From contig CAITLJ010000046.1 in assembly GCA_903893215.1 (NCBI GenBank), positions 1-44,373 of the forward strand: DNA of 44,373 bases. The letters run 5' to 3'. Source of the stretch: an uncultured Ferrovum sp. GTDB lineage: Bacteria > Pseudomonadota > Gammaproteobacteria > Burkholderiales > Ferrovaceae. The position numbers and the translations under genes were made by a program. Below are positions 1 through 8,010 of the stretch, piece by piece. The notes beneath the pieces were generated by a model that saw only the letters and a program-made list of their open reading frames with translations, did not search any database and was not told where the DNA came from. Each line of letters starts with the position of its first letter. Within the stretch, counting starts at the first letter, position 1.

Positions 1-629
1 CTGTGCACCACCACCCCCGGCAAGTCATTGACCAACAGCAGCGGTTTTTCCAGGCCGGTTTCGGTGATCAGGGTACCCGCCGGCAACAGATTATCGAAGT
101 AGCCCTGGGCAACCTGGGGGGCCAGACGGGCATCCTTGTCGACCTTGACGGTGACCTGGCCGACCGCCCCTTCCATCACCTGCAGGGTAATCATGCCATC
201 CTTGACACTCTGCTTGGGCACGAACACCTGAGCGAGGAAATAACGCTGATCGCGGTAATGGTTCTTGATGGTCTCGGCCGCCTCGTTGATGCGGTCGAGG
301 GTGAGGTCCTGCCCGGTAAAGTCGTTCAGCAATGCCTGCAGCACCGCTTCGGAATACGCCGTATTGCCGACGAAATGAAAGGCGGTGACGTGGATGCTGG
401 GCCCGGCCACCGCGCCGGATGTGGCCGGCTTGGCGGGATTGGCCTTGTTATCGATCAGCCCGTCTGCCGGTTTGGGCGCAGTGTCGGTGGCCGGTCGGTT
501 GGCGTTGAGCACCGTGCCGGCACTGGGCACGGGGTCGGCCCAGGCAGGCGCGGCGGTGGACAGAAGCGAGGCCAGCGTGACGGCCCCCGCAGCAGACAGA
601 ATATGTTTCTGCTTCAAATGCTGTTTCAA
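1..629 (-). CDS. Two-partner secretion outer-membrane transporter (ShlB/FhaC type), 5' part
   Basis: The gene runs off the window start, leaving about 209 N-terminal residues. Residues 1 to about 31 form a signal peptide (Lys/Gln/His n-region, then an Ala/Leu core ending near PAWA). A Pro/Ala-rich linker follows, then a POTRA_2 domain from about residue 75 containing FVGNTAYSE, an NHYRDQRYFLAQVFVPKQ helix-strand block and LQVMEGAVGQVTV, all typical of ShlB/FhaC/HecB proteins. These export a large TpsA exoprotein through a 16-strand barrel, which would lie outside the window. The start is taken as TTG at 629 because a strong GGAGG lies 5-6 bases upstream, the frame is closed by a TGA shortly upstream, and there is no early in-frame ATG. 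The family call is firm; the substrate is unknown. Confidence 0.85.
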   Translation of the reverse strand, partial: MKQHLKQKHILSAAGAVTLASLLSTAAPAWADPVPSAGTVLNANRPATDTAPKPADGLIDNKANPAKPATSGAVAGPSIHVTAFHFVGNTAYSEAVLQALLNDFTGQDLTLDRINEAAETIKNHYRDQRYFLAQVFVPKQSVKDGMITLQVMEGAVGQVTVKVDKDARLAPQVAQGYFDNLLPAGTLITETGLEKPLLLVNDLPGVVVH

Positions 630-714
630 AGCCTTCCTCCACAACGTGTTGTCCGACTGGCCGCCTCAACGCCATATGCCTGCAAGCTGCCTGAGGTTGA
701 GCCCTGCGCATGAC

Positions 715-747
715 ACAAATAAAAGCAGCCGACATTCGCACGTCGGC
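715..747 (-). terminator. Intrinsic terminator in the leader of the TPS transporter gene
   Basis: Read on the minus strand, a perfect 6-bp stem (GCCGAC, loop of 8, GTCGGC; 728-747) is followed after three bases by the T-rich run TTTTATTT. It lies about 85 bases upstream of the TTG start at 629 and about 70 bases downstream of the predicted transcription start, so it would end a short RNA or attenuate transcription into the transporter gene. Confidence 0.6.
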
Positions 748-818
748 CGCCCGGGTACTGGACGGAGCAATCTCCACTTGGTGACGGCGCGACAGACCGC
801 ACACCGCCCACCTATTTG
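715..818 (-). ncRNA. Candidate structured small RNA or attenuator leader
   Basis: A near-consensus promoter (825-852) would start a transcript near 817-819 that meets the terminator at 715-747 after about 100 nt. In between are two further hairpins: an 8-bp interrupted stem (780-789 with 805-812) and a GGAG/CTCC stem with a 4-base loop (764-775). No open reading frame of note is present in this strand. I compared it by eye with SRP RNA, TPP, c-di-GMP, SAH, fluoride and guanidine motifs and found no match. It could be an independent sRNA or a regulated 5' leader for the transporter. Confidence 0.4.
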
Positions 819-824
819 CTCGAA

Positions 825-852
825 AGTATAGCCGCTATTTAATAATTATCAA
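825..852 (-). promoter_or_regulatory. Near-consensus sigma-70 promoter
   Basis: On the minus strand TTGATA (847-852) and TATACT (825-830) are separated by 16 bases. The upstream DNA (853-882) is very AT-rich for this genome and carries a second ATTGAT 13 bases above the one in the -35 box, which could be an UP element or activator site. The rest of the 630-938 gap holds only the leader RNA described separately. Confidence 0.65.
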
Positions 853-938
853 TCGGGTCCATCAATTAAGGGTTTATTAAATGCTGGCAGGGGCAATGCA
901 TTTCGCAGCGTCACTGCAGACCGCTGGCGCGGGCCAGA

Positions 939-3188
939 TCAGACCTTCACGCAATCCACGAAATAGCTGACCTTGCCATCCACCTCGGCCTTGGTGAGGC
1001 CATGGATGTCGGTCTCAAAGCCCGGAAAGCGCGCATTGAAGCTTTGGGCAAACTTGAGGTAGCGCACGATGGTGGCATTGAACTGCTCGCCCGGAATCAG
1101 CAGGGGAATGCCCGGCGGATAGGGGGTGAGCAGCATGGCGGTGATGCGCCCTTCCAGTTCGTCGATCGGCACCCGTTCGATCTTCTTGTGCGCCATGCAG
1201 CTGAACGCATCGGCCGGCTTCATGGCGGGCGTCATTTCCGACAGGTACATTTCGGTGGTCAGCCGCGCGATATCGTTCTCGCGGTACACGGTGTGGATCT
1301 GGTCGCACAGTTCGCGCAGGCCGATCTTTTCGTAGCGCGGGTACTTGGCCACGAACTCCGGCAGCACGCGCCACAGCGGCTGGTTGCGGTCGTAGTCGTC
1401 CTTGAACTGCTGCAGCTCGGTCACCAGAGTGTTCCAGCGGCCCTTGGTGATGCCGATGGTGAACATGATGAAGAACGAGTACAGGCCGGTCTTCTCGATC
1501 ACCACGCCGTGCTCGGCCAGATACTTGGTCAGCACCGAGGCCGGGATGCCGGTGGCCGCAAATTCGCCATCGACGTTCAGGCCCGGGTTGATGATGGTGG
1601 CCTTGATCGGGTCAAGCATGTTGAAGCCCGGCGCCACGTCGCCAAAGCCGTGCCACTTGTCATTGGGGCGCAGCACCCAGTCCTCGCGCGAGCCCAGGCC
1701 TTCCTCGCCCAGGTCTTCCGGGCCCCACACCTTGAACCACCAGTCGGTGCCCCACTCCTCGTCCACCTTGCGCATGGCGCGGCGAAAGTCCAGCGCTTCG
1801 CTGATCGACTCTTCCACCAGCGCGGTGCCGCCGGGCGACTCCATCATGGCGGCGGCCACGTCGCAGGACGCGATGATGGCGTACTGCGGACTGGTGCTGG
1901 TGTGCATCAGGTAGGCTTCGTTGAACACGTCACGATCCAGCTTGACCGTCTGGCTGTCCTGCACCAGGATCTGCGACGCCTGCGACAGGCCGGCCAGCAG
2001 CTTGTGGGTGGACTGGGTGGAGAACACCATTGACTGCTTGCAGGGCACGCGATCGCGACCGATCGCGTGCATGTCACGATAGAAGTCGCTGAAGCTGGCA
2101 TGCGGCAGCCAGGCTTCGTCAAAGTGCAGGGTATCGAGATGGCCGTCGAGCAGGCTCTTGATGGTTTCGACGTTGTAGATAATGCCGTCGTAGGTGCTTT
2201 GCGTGATGGTGAGGATGCGCACTTCGCCGGTGGCCTCCCGCGCAAAGGGGTTGGCGGCAATCTTGCGTTTGATGTTGTCCGGGTGGAATTCCGCCAGCGG
2301 GATCGGGCCGATGATGCCGTAGTGATTGCGCGTGGGCGTCAGGAACACCGGAATCGCGCCAGTCATCATGATGGCGTGCAGGATCGACTTGTGGCAGTTA
2401 CGGTCCACCACCACCACGTCGCCCGGCGCCACGGTGCTGTGCCAGACAATCTTGTTGCTGGTGCTGGTGCCGTTGGTGACAAAGAACAGGTGGTCTGCGT
2501 TGAAGATGCGCGCCGCATTGCGCTCGGACGCCTGCACCGGGCCGGTGTGATCCAGCAGCTGGCCCAGCTCATCCACCGAATTGCACACGTCGGCGCGCAG
2601 CATGTTTTCGCCAAAGAACTGGTGGAACATCTGCCCCACCGGGCTCTTCAGGAACGCCACACCACCGGAGTGACCCGGGCAGTGCCATGAATAGGAACCG
2701 TCAGACGCGTAATGCACCAGGGCCCGGAAGAAGGGCGGGGCCAGCGAGTCCAGATACACGCGCGATTCACGCACGATGTGCCGGGCCACAAACTCGGGCG
2801 TGTCCTCGAACATGTGGATGAAGCCGTGCAGTTCCTTCAGCACGTCGTTCGGGATGTGCCGCGAGGTGCGCGTTTCGCCGTACAGAAAGATGGGAATATC
2901 GGCATTCTTCCAGCGCACTTCCTGCACGAAAGCGCGCAGGCTTTTGAGGGCCAGTGCCGTGTCGTCCACGCTGCCACTGCCAAATTCCTCGTCGTCAATC
3001 GACAGGATAAAGCCGGAAGCGCGCGACTGCTGCTGGGCGAATGACGTCATGTCGCCAAAGCTGGTCACCCCCACCACTTCGATCCCTTCCTCCTCGATCG
3101 CCTTGGCCAGGGCACGGACACCAAAGCCGCTGGCGTTTTCGGAGCGGAAGTCCTCGTCGATGATGACGATCGGGAATCGGAATTTCAT
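939..3188 (-). CDS. PLP-dependent Orn/Lys/Arg decarboxylase, class I (large form)
   Basis: A 749-residue member of the inducible amino-acid decarboxylase family, which removes CO2 from lysine, arginine or ornithine to give cadaverine, agmatine or putrescine, usually for acid resistance or polyamine supply. Visible are the N-terminal wing domain (about 1-125), the fold-I PLP domain with HCPGH, FFVTNGTSTSNK, HFDEAW and the Schiff-base lysine in STQSTHK (about Lys396), and the C-terminal domain from about 590. Length fits CadA/AdiA/SpeF. ATG at 3188 is chosen over a GTG at 3206 because GGAG lies 10 bases upstream of the ATG and the GTG has no ribosome site. Which amino acid is used cannot be told from the sequence. 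There is no neighbouring antiporter, so an acid-stress pair is not shown. Confidence 0.9.
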   Translation of the reverse strand: MKFRFPIVIIDEDFRSENASGFGVRALAKAIEEEGIEVVGVTSFGDMTSFAQQQSRASGFILSIDDEEFGSGSVDDTALALKSLRAFVQEVRWKNADIPIFLYGETRTSRHIPNDVLKELHGFIHMFEDTPEFVARHIVRESRVYLDSLAPPFFRALVHYASDGSYSWHCPGHSGGVAFLKSPVGQMFHQFFGENMLRADVCNSVDELGQLLDHTGPVQASERNAARIFNADHLFFVTNGTSTSNKIVWHSTVAPGDVVVVDRNCHKSILHAIMMTGAIPVFLTPTRNHYGIIGPIPLAEFHPDNIKRKIAANPFAREATGEVRILTITQSTYDGIIYNVETIKSLLDGHLDTLHFDEAWLPHASFSDFYRDMHAIGRDRVPCKQSMVFSTQSTHKLLAGLSQASQILVQDSQTVKLDRDVFNEAYLMHTSTSPQYAIIASCDVAAAMMESPGGTALVEESISEALDFRRAMRKVDEEWGTDWWFKVWGPEDLGEEGLGSREDWVLRPNDKWHGFGDVAPGFNMLDPIKATIINPGLNVDGEFAATGIPASVLTKYLAEHGVVIEKTGLYSFFIMFTIGITKGRWNTLVTELQQFKDDYDRNQPLWRVLPEFVAKYPRYEKIGLRELCDQIHTVYRENDIARLTTEMYLSEMTPAMKPADAFSCMAHKKIERVPIDELEGRITAMLLTPYPPGIPLLIPGEQFNATIVRYLKFAQSFNARFPGFETDIHGLTKAEVDGKVSYFVDCVKV

Positions 3189-3279
3189 TGGGGCGATGCT
3201 CCGCACAAAGACTGGAATGGAAAGGACAGCGGCCCGTCAGACGGGCCGCTTCGGACTGACACCAGGGCGGGCAGCGTGA

Positions 3280-5046
3280 CTATTGCCCGGCGGCCGTCGC
3301 CCTGGCTGCGTGGGTGACAATCGGTTCGACGTCGGCGAAGCGATAGTCCCTGTATTCCTGCCGCAAGGTCAACTTGGATATCTTACCCGTCGCCGTGTGC
3401 GGCAAAGATTGCACAAATATGACATCGTTGGGCAGCCACCAGCGCGCCACCTTGCCGGACAACACGTCCAGCACCTGCTCACGGGTGACCTGCGCGCCCT
3501 CGCGCCGCACCACCAGCAGCAGGGGACGCTCATCCCATTTGGGATGTGGCAGGCCGATCGCGGCCGCCTCCGCCACACCGGGGTGCGCCAGCGCCGCGTT
3601 TTCGAGGTCGATCGAACTGATCCACTCACCGCCAGACTTGATCACATCCTTCGAGCGGTCGGTGATCTGAACGATGCCCTCGTGGTCGATATTGGCCACA
3701 TCACCGGTGGGAAACCAGCCATCGACCAGCGGTGATTGTGCACGGCCAGCCGGAAAGTAGCTGTCTGCCACCCAGTGACCGCGCACCATCAGGTTGCCGG
3801 TGGAGCGCCCATCATGGACCACTGGCTGACCCGCCTGATCGAAGATCTCGATGCGGATACCGAACAGTGCCCGCCCCTGCCGGTAGCGCAGGGTGGCAGC
3901 CACTTCGGCCGGTGTGGTGTTGCGCGGTGCAGCCAGTGCAGCAATCGGGCTGGTCTCGGTCATGCCCCAGCCGTGCAGCACCTCGATGCCAAACTCGTTG
4001 ACGTACGCATCCGACAGCGCTGGCGGGCAGGCCGCCCCCCCCACCATCAGGCGCTTGAGGGCCGAGGGCTTGCGACCGCGCGCACGCATGGTCTGCAACA
4101 GGGACAACCAGACAGTGGGCACGCCCACACTGATGGTAACCGCTTCGCTGTCAAGCAGATCGAACACGCTGTCGCCATCCAGCCGGGCACCTGGCATCAC
4201 CATCTTGCAGCCCACGATGCCACCGCTGAAGGGCAGCCCCCAGGCGTTGACGTGAAACATGGGCACCACCGGAAGCACGGTGTCGCGCGCCGACAGGTTG
4301 AGCACATCGGGTGCAATACTGACCAGGCTGTGCATCAGGGTGGAGCGGTGCGAGTACAGCACCCCCTTGGGATTGCCGGTAGTGCCGGAGGTGTAGCACA
4401 GTGCCGCGGCTGCGGTTTCGGGCAGCTCGGGCCAGGCAAAGGTGGTGGGCTGAGTCTGCAGCAGGCTTTCGTAATCGCGCAGGTCGGGCAAGGCCGCCAG
4501 GCGTCGGGCCATGGTGGCCTGCGCGGCGGCTGCGTCGTCCGGTGCCAGTGCCTTGCCAGCTGCGGCAGTGGCCTCGCTGACGGCTGCAGCGAGTTCACCG
4601 GCATTGCACAGGGCCACCCAGTGACGCACGGTGGGCAGGTCGGCGGCCAGACTGGCCACCAGCGGCAGCAGCGCCGGATCAAAGAACACCGCCTGATCGG
4701 CTGCGTCGTTCACGATGTAACGCAGCTGCTCGGGAAACAGGCGCGGATTGATGGTGTGCAGGATGGCGCCCATACCCGGCACGGCATAATACAACTCCAG
4801 GTGACGCGCACTGTTCCAGGCCAAGGTGCCCACCCGGGTTTCGCGCTTGATGCCCAGCGCGTCAAGGGCATGCGCAAGTTGCGCAGCCCGGCCGGCCAGT
4901 TGCCCCCACGTGCTGCGCACCACCGCACCGGTGGCGGTGCTCGACACCACCTCGGTCGTGGCGTGGGCCTGGCTGGCATGGGTGAGGATGGAGGAAATCA
5001 GCAGCGGCTGTTCCATCATCTGGCCGCGAATGAAAGGAGTGCTCAT
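3280..5046 (-). CDS. Fatty-acyl-CoA synthetase (AMP-forming, AlkK/FadD-like)
   Basis: A 588-residue ANL-superfamily adenylating enzyme that joins CoA to a carboxylic acid through an acyl-adenylate. The P-loop YTSGTTGNPKG, the GWGMTETSP motif, the TGDVANID stretch and the C-terminal lysine region (PHTATGKISKLTLR) are all present, so both catalytic conformations should be possible. It is closest in look to medium/long-chain enzymes of the AlkK group. The start at 5046 gives MSTPFIRGQ; a GTG at 5079 is the alternative. It stands alone, about 90 bases downstream of the decarboxylase promoter side, and a perfect 8-bp inverted repeat sits upstream at 5133-5159. Chain-length preference is unknown. 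Confidence 0.88.
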   Translation of the reverse strand: MSTPFIRGQMMEQPLLISSILTHASQAHATTEVVSSTATGAVVRSTWGQLAGRAAQLAHALDALGIKRETRVGTLAWNSARHLELYYAVPGMGAILHTINPRLFPEQLRYIVNDAADQAVFFDPALLPLVASLAADLPTVRHWVALCNAGELAAAVSEATAAAGKALAPDDAAAAQATMARRLAALPDLRDYESLLQTQPTTFAWPELPETAAAALCYTSGTTGNPKGVLYSHRSTLMHSLVSIAPDVLNLSARDTVLPVVPMFHVNAWGLPFSGGIVGCKMVMPGARLDGDSVFDLLDSEAVTISVGVPTVWLSLLQTMRARGRKPSALKRLMVGGAACPPALSDAYVNEFGIEVLHGWGMTETSPIAALAAPRNTTPAEVAATLRYRQGRALFGIRIEIFDQAGQPVVHDGRSTGNLMVRGHWVADSYFPAGRAQSPLVDGWFPTGDVANIDHEGIVQITDRSKDVIKSGGEWISSIDLENAALAHPGVAEAAAIGLPHPKWDERPLLLVVRREGAQVTREQVLDVLSGKVARWWLPNDVIFVQSLPHTATGKISKLTLRQEYRDYRFADVEPIVTHAARATAAGQ

Positions 5047-5132
5047 GGGGTAGGCCTCGCTCCGGCCGCACAGGTGCACCGGTCAGGCAGGTCGATGCCG
5101 CCCGGCTCCTTCGGCTCATGTGTTTGTATTGT

Positions 5133-5159
5133 TTTTGTTACCGATCCAGCATAACAAAA
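5133..5159. promoter_or_regulatory. Perfect inverted repeat upstream of the acyl-CoA synthetase gene
   Basis: TTTTGTTA (5133-5140) and TAACAAAA (5152-5159) are perfect 8-bp arms with an 11-base centre, in an AT-rich island about 90 bases above the ATG. A -10-like TATGCT on the minus strand overlaps the arm nearest hemN. A dimeric repressor site is plausible; which protein binds is not known. The rest of the 5047-5273 gap shows a GATCC-rich imperfect hairpin (5224-5247) past the hemN stop, without a T-run. Confidence 0.35.
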
Positions 5160-5273
5160 CCGACCGGCCAAGGGTATCGGTCGTTTGTACTATCCAGACC
5201 CGGCCGGGGCGCCGGTTGGGGCGATCCTGTCCAGGATGGCAGGATCCAGATCCCCCGATTCAGATCATCCGGT

Positions 5274-6647
5274 TCAGATCACCTTGGAATACCGCGCGGC
5301 ATTGGCCTGGGCCAGGTGGCCGTCAAACGCCATCGCCACATGCCGGATCAACAGCCGGCCCGGGGGCAACACCTCGATGGTGTCGCGGCCGAGACGCACC
5401 AAACCGTCGTCGGCCAGTGCTTGCAGGTAGGGCTGGGCATCGGCAAAGTAGGTCCAGAAATCGATGCCAAAGCGCCGCCCCAGGCGGGTCAGGTTGACCA
5501 CCTGCTGGCACATCAGCGCCTGGATCAGCTCACTGCGCACCACGTCGTCCTCGGTGAGCGTGTACCCACGCGCCACCGGCAGGCGGCCGCTGGCAATGGC
5601 GCTTTCCCACACGTCCAGATTCTTGGCATTCTGCAGGAAGCTGCCGCCCACCGAGCCGATCGCGCTCACGCCAAAGCCCAGCAGTTCGCACTCGGCATGG
5701 GTGGAGTAGCCCTGGAAATTGCGCTGCAAGGTACCGTTCTGACGCGCCTGCGCCAGTTCATCGCTGTGCAGCGCGAAATGGTCCATACCGATGTAGCTGT
5801 AACCCGCGGCAGCCAGCGTGGCAATCGAGGCCCCAAGCAGGGTGAGTTTCTGCTCGGCGCTGGGCAGTGCCGCGGCCGGCATGCGCGCCTGCGCAGGAAA
5901 GCGCTCCGGCAGATGCGCATAATTGTAGAGCGCGATGCGGTCCGGACGCTGCGCAATCACTTTTTGCAAGGTGACGGCAAACCGTGCCGGGGTCTGGAAA
6001 GGCAACCCGTAAATCAGGTCCACGCTGATCGAGCGGAAGCCATGACGGCGCGCCGCCTGTAATACCTGCAGGGTTTGCGCCTCGGTCTGGATGCGGTTGA
6101 TCGCCTTCTGCACCTCGGAATCAAAGTCCTGCACGCCCAGGCTGAGCCGGTTGAACCCCAGGCTGGCCAGATGGACAATGCGCGACTCGTCCACGCTGCG
6201 CGGATCCACCTCGATGCTGCATTGCGCATCGGGCGCGAGCGAAAATGCGCGGCGCGCTGCCAGCATCAGCCGCTCCAGGTCGTGGTTATCCAGGAAGGTG
6301 GGGGTGCCGCCACCCAGGTGCAACTGGGTGGCGACACGGGCGCCCTGCAAATGCCGGGCAACCAGTTCCATTTCGTCGATCAGGAAATCCACGTAGCGGG
6401 TGCCGCGCGCAAGGCGGCGGGTGGGAATGCGGTGGCACCCGCAGTACAGGCACAGGGTTTGGCAGAACGGCACATGGAAGTACAGCGAGAGGGGGCGGCT
6501 GGCGTCGCGCGCGACCAGAGCCGCCTCGGCACGGACCAGGGAAAAATCGTTTTCGAAGCGGTCTGCGCTCGGGTAGGAGGTGTAGCGCGGTCCCTGCCGG
6601 TCGTAACGGCGGATCAGGTCGGGAGAAAACAGGGCGGCTTCGGTCAT
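5274..6647 (-). CDS. hemN: Oxygen-independent coproporphyrinogen III dehydrogenase
   Basis: Radical-SAM enzyme that converts coproporphyrinogen III to protoporphyrinogen IX without oxygen in heme synthesis. From the ATG at 6647 the protein has 457 residues, the same as E. coli HemN, and the cluster cysteines CQTLCLYCGC fall at 62, 66, 69 and 71, the same numbers as in E. coli. GPRYTSYPSADRF, LSLYFHVPFC and the GGGTPTF motif are also typical, distinguishing true HemN from the HemW-like proteins. An upstream in-frame extension to 6722 is rejected: it would run through the FNR-type site. The promoter structure points to activation at low oxygen. Confidence 0.96.
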   Translation of the reverse strand: MTEAALFSPDLIRRYDRQGPRYTSYPSADRFENDFSLVRAEAALVARDASRPLSLYFHVPFCQTLCLYCGCHRIPTRRLARGTRYVDFLIDEMELVARHLQGARVATQLHLGGGTPTFLDNHDLERLMLAARRAFSLAPDAQCSIEVDPRSVDESRIVHLASLGFNRLSLGVQDFDSEVQKAINRIQTEAQTLQVLQAARRHGFRSISVDLIYGLPFQTPARFAVTLQKVIAQRPDRIALYNYAHLPERFPAQARMPAAALPSAEQKLTLLGASIATLAAAGYSYIGMDHFALHSDELAQARQNGTLQRNFQGYSTHAECELLGFGVSAIGSVGGSFLQNAKNLDVWESAIASGRLPVARGYTLTEDDVVRSELIQALMCQQVVNLTRLGRRFGIDFWTYFADAQPYLQALADDGLVRLGRDTIEVLPPGRLLIRHVAMAFDGHLAQANAARYSKVI

Positions 6648-6680
6648 GGCTGGGAGTGCATCCGGACAGGTCAGGCCTCC

Positions 6681-6722
6681 ACGATAGGGCCAGGTGCGCC
6701 CGCCCGGCTTGACCTGGATCAA
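6681..6722 (-). promoter_or_regulatory. FNR/Anr-type class II promoter of hemN
   Basis: On the minus strand TTGATCCAGGTCAA (6709-6722) matches the FNR box TTGAT-N4-ATCAA with one mismatch. It is followed after exactly 22 bases by TATCGT (6681-6686) as a -10 box. That puts the box centre at -41.5 from a start near 6674-6675, the classical class II activator position. The transcript would have a leader of about 27 bases before the hemN ATG. Confidence 0.75.
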
Positions 6723-6812
6723 GACCGCCGCACATGTCGGGCATCGCCATGCTGGCGACCGCGGCGCTGTCCGCCGACCGGCGGGTGCCTGCCCTGTGCC
6801 CCGCCCGCCGTT

Positions 6813-7997
6813 TCAGGTGAGCAGGCGCGCCGCCTGGTCGATGCCTTCCAGCGTGAGCGGTTCCATGCGGCCGGCCAGCAGGCGCTCGGTGATCTGGATC
6901 GAGGGACCGTACTGCCACTCATTCTTGGGGACCGGATTGAGCCACACATGGTGCGGAAACTGGCGCAGCAGGCGCTCCAGCCAGACGCGGCCGGCTTCCT
7001 CGTTCCAGCCCTCGACGCTGCCGCCGGGCTCGATGATTTCATAGGGCGCCATGTGCGCATCGCCCACAAAGATCAGCCGCCAGTCGCGGCCATACTTGTT
7101 GAGCACGTCCCAAAGCGGAATCTTTTCACTGCCGCGACGCACGTTGCTCTTCCAGACCGCGTCGTAAACGAAGTTGTGAAAATAAAAATGCTCCAGATGG
7201 CGGAACTCGCTGCGCGCAGCGGAGAACAGGTCCTCGCAGACCTTGACGTGGTCATCCATCGAGCCGCCCACGTCCAGGAACAGCAGGATCTTCATGCGAT
7301 TGCGCATTTCGGCCTGCATGCGGATATCCAGATAGCCGGCATTGTCGGCCGTGGCACGCAGGGTGCCGTTCAGGTCGAGCTGGTCCGCCGGTCCTTCCCG
7401 CGCCAGCCGGCGCAGGCGGCGCAACGCCACCTTGAGGTTGCGCAGACCCAGCGCCTGGTCACCGTCCAGATCGCGAAAGACGCGCTGGTCCCACACCTTG
7501 ACCGCGCGGCGGTGACGCGACCCGTCCTGTCCGATGCGCACGCCTTCGGGGTTGTAACCGTCCGCTCCGTAGGGTGAGGTGCCACGTGTGCCCACCCATT
7601 TGTTGCCCCCCTCGTGCCGGCCTTTCTGCTCGGCCAGACGCTTGCGCAGGGTGTCCATCAGCTTGTCGAAGCCGCCAAGCGCCTCGACTGCGGCTTTTTC
7701 TTCGGCAGTAAACACGCGCTGGGTCAGCGAACGCAGCCAGTCCTCCGGGATGGTGGCCGCCGCTGCCGGATCGTCAGCACCGCCCAGGCCAATCCCTTTA
7801 AAGTAGGCACCGAAGGCGCGGTCAAAGCGGTCGAAATGCGCCTCGTCCTTGACCAGCACCAGCCGTGAAAAATGATAAAAATCTTCGGTGCGAAAACTGC
7901 ACACTCCTGCCTGCAGACCCTCGAGCAGGCTCAGGAATTCTCGCAGCGACACGGGCACGCCGGCGGCGCGCACCTGATCCAGAAAACTGAACAGCAT
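6813..7997 (-). CDS. VWA domain protein (CoxE-like), partner of the MoxR ATPase
   Basis: 394 residues. The C-terminal half is a von Willebrand A-type domain (IR-MKILLFLDVGGSMDDH at about 237-250). Its MIDAS motif reads D-V-G-G-S, DxGxS rather than DxSxS, which I believe is usual in this subgroup. The N-terminal half is helical and charged, with a Gly-rich middle (about 125-150). It starts 13 bases after the stop of the MoxR gene, so the two form one unit. MoxR-VWA pairs act as chaperone-like systems that insert metals or cofactors or assemble complexes; the client here cannot be named, as no dehydrogenase genes are adjacent. Confidence 0.85.
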   Translation of the reverse strand: MLFSFLDQVRAAGVPVSLREFLSLLEGLQAGVCSFRTEDFYHFSRLVLVKDEAHFDRFDRAFGAYFKGIGLGGADDPAAAATIPEDWLRSLTQRVFTAEEKAAVEALGGFDKLMDTLRKRLAEQKGRHEGGNKWVGTRGTSPYGADGYNPEGVRIGQDGSRHRRAVKVWDQRVFRDLDGDQALGLRNLKVALRRLRRLAREGPADQLDLNGTLRATADNAGYLDIRMQAEMRNRMKILLFLDVGGSMDDHVKVCEDLFSAARSEFRHLEHFYFHNFVYDAVWKSNVRRGSEKIPLWDVLNKYGRDWRLIFVGDAHMAPYEIIEPGGSVEGWNEEAGRVWLERLLRQFPHHVWLNPVPKNEWQYGPSIQITERLLAGRMEPLTLEGIDQAARLLT

Positions 7998-8010
7998 GGC
8001 GCCTGCCGCC

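Noticed and set aside
715-818. SRP RNA or a known riboswitch
   Set aside because: The GGUCAGG/GGAAG/AGCAG core of SRP RNA and the conserved cores of the common riboswitches I know are absent.
1002-2033. Long open frame antisense to the decarboxylase
   Set aside because: The minus-strand protein is a full, conserved enzyme; the antisense product is His/Gln/Arg-rich and family-less, a normal GC-rich shadow.
3736-5154. 472-codon open frame antisense to the acyl-CoA synthetase
   Set aside because: Composition is shadow-like and the opposite strand has every family motif.
6075-7577. 500-codon open frame spanning hemN and the VWA gene in antisense
   Set aside because: It crosses two real genes and a promoter; no recognisable domain.
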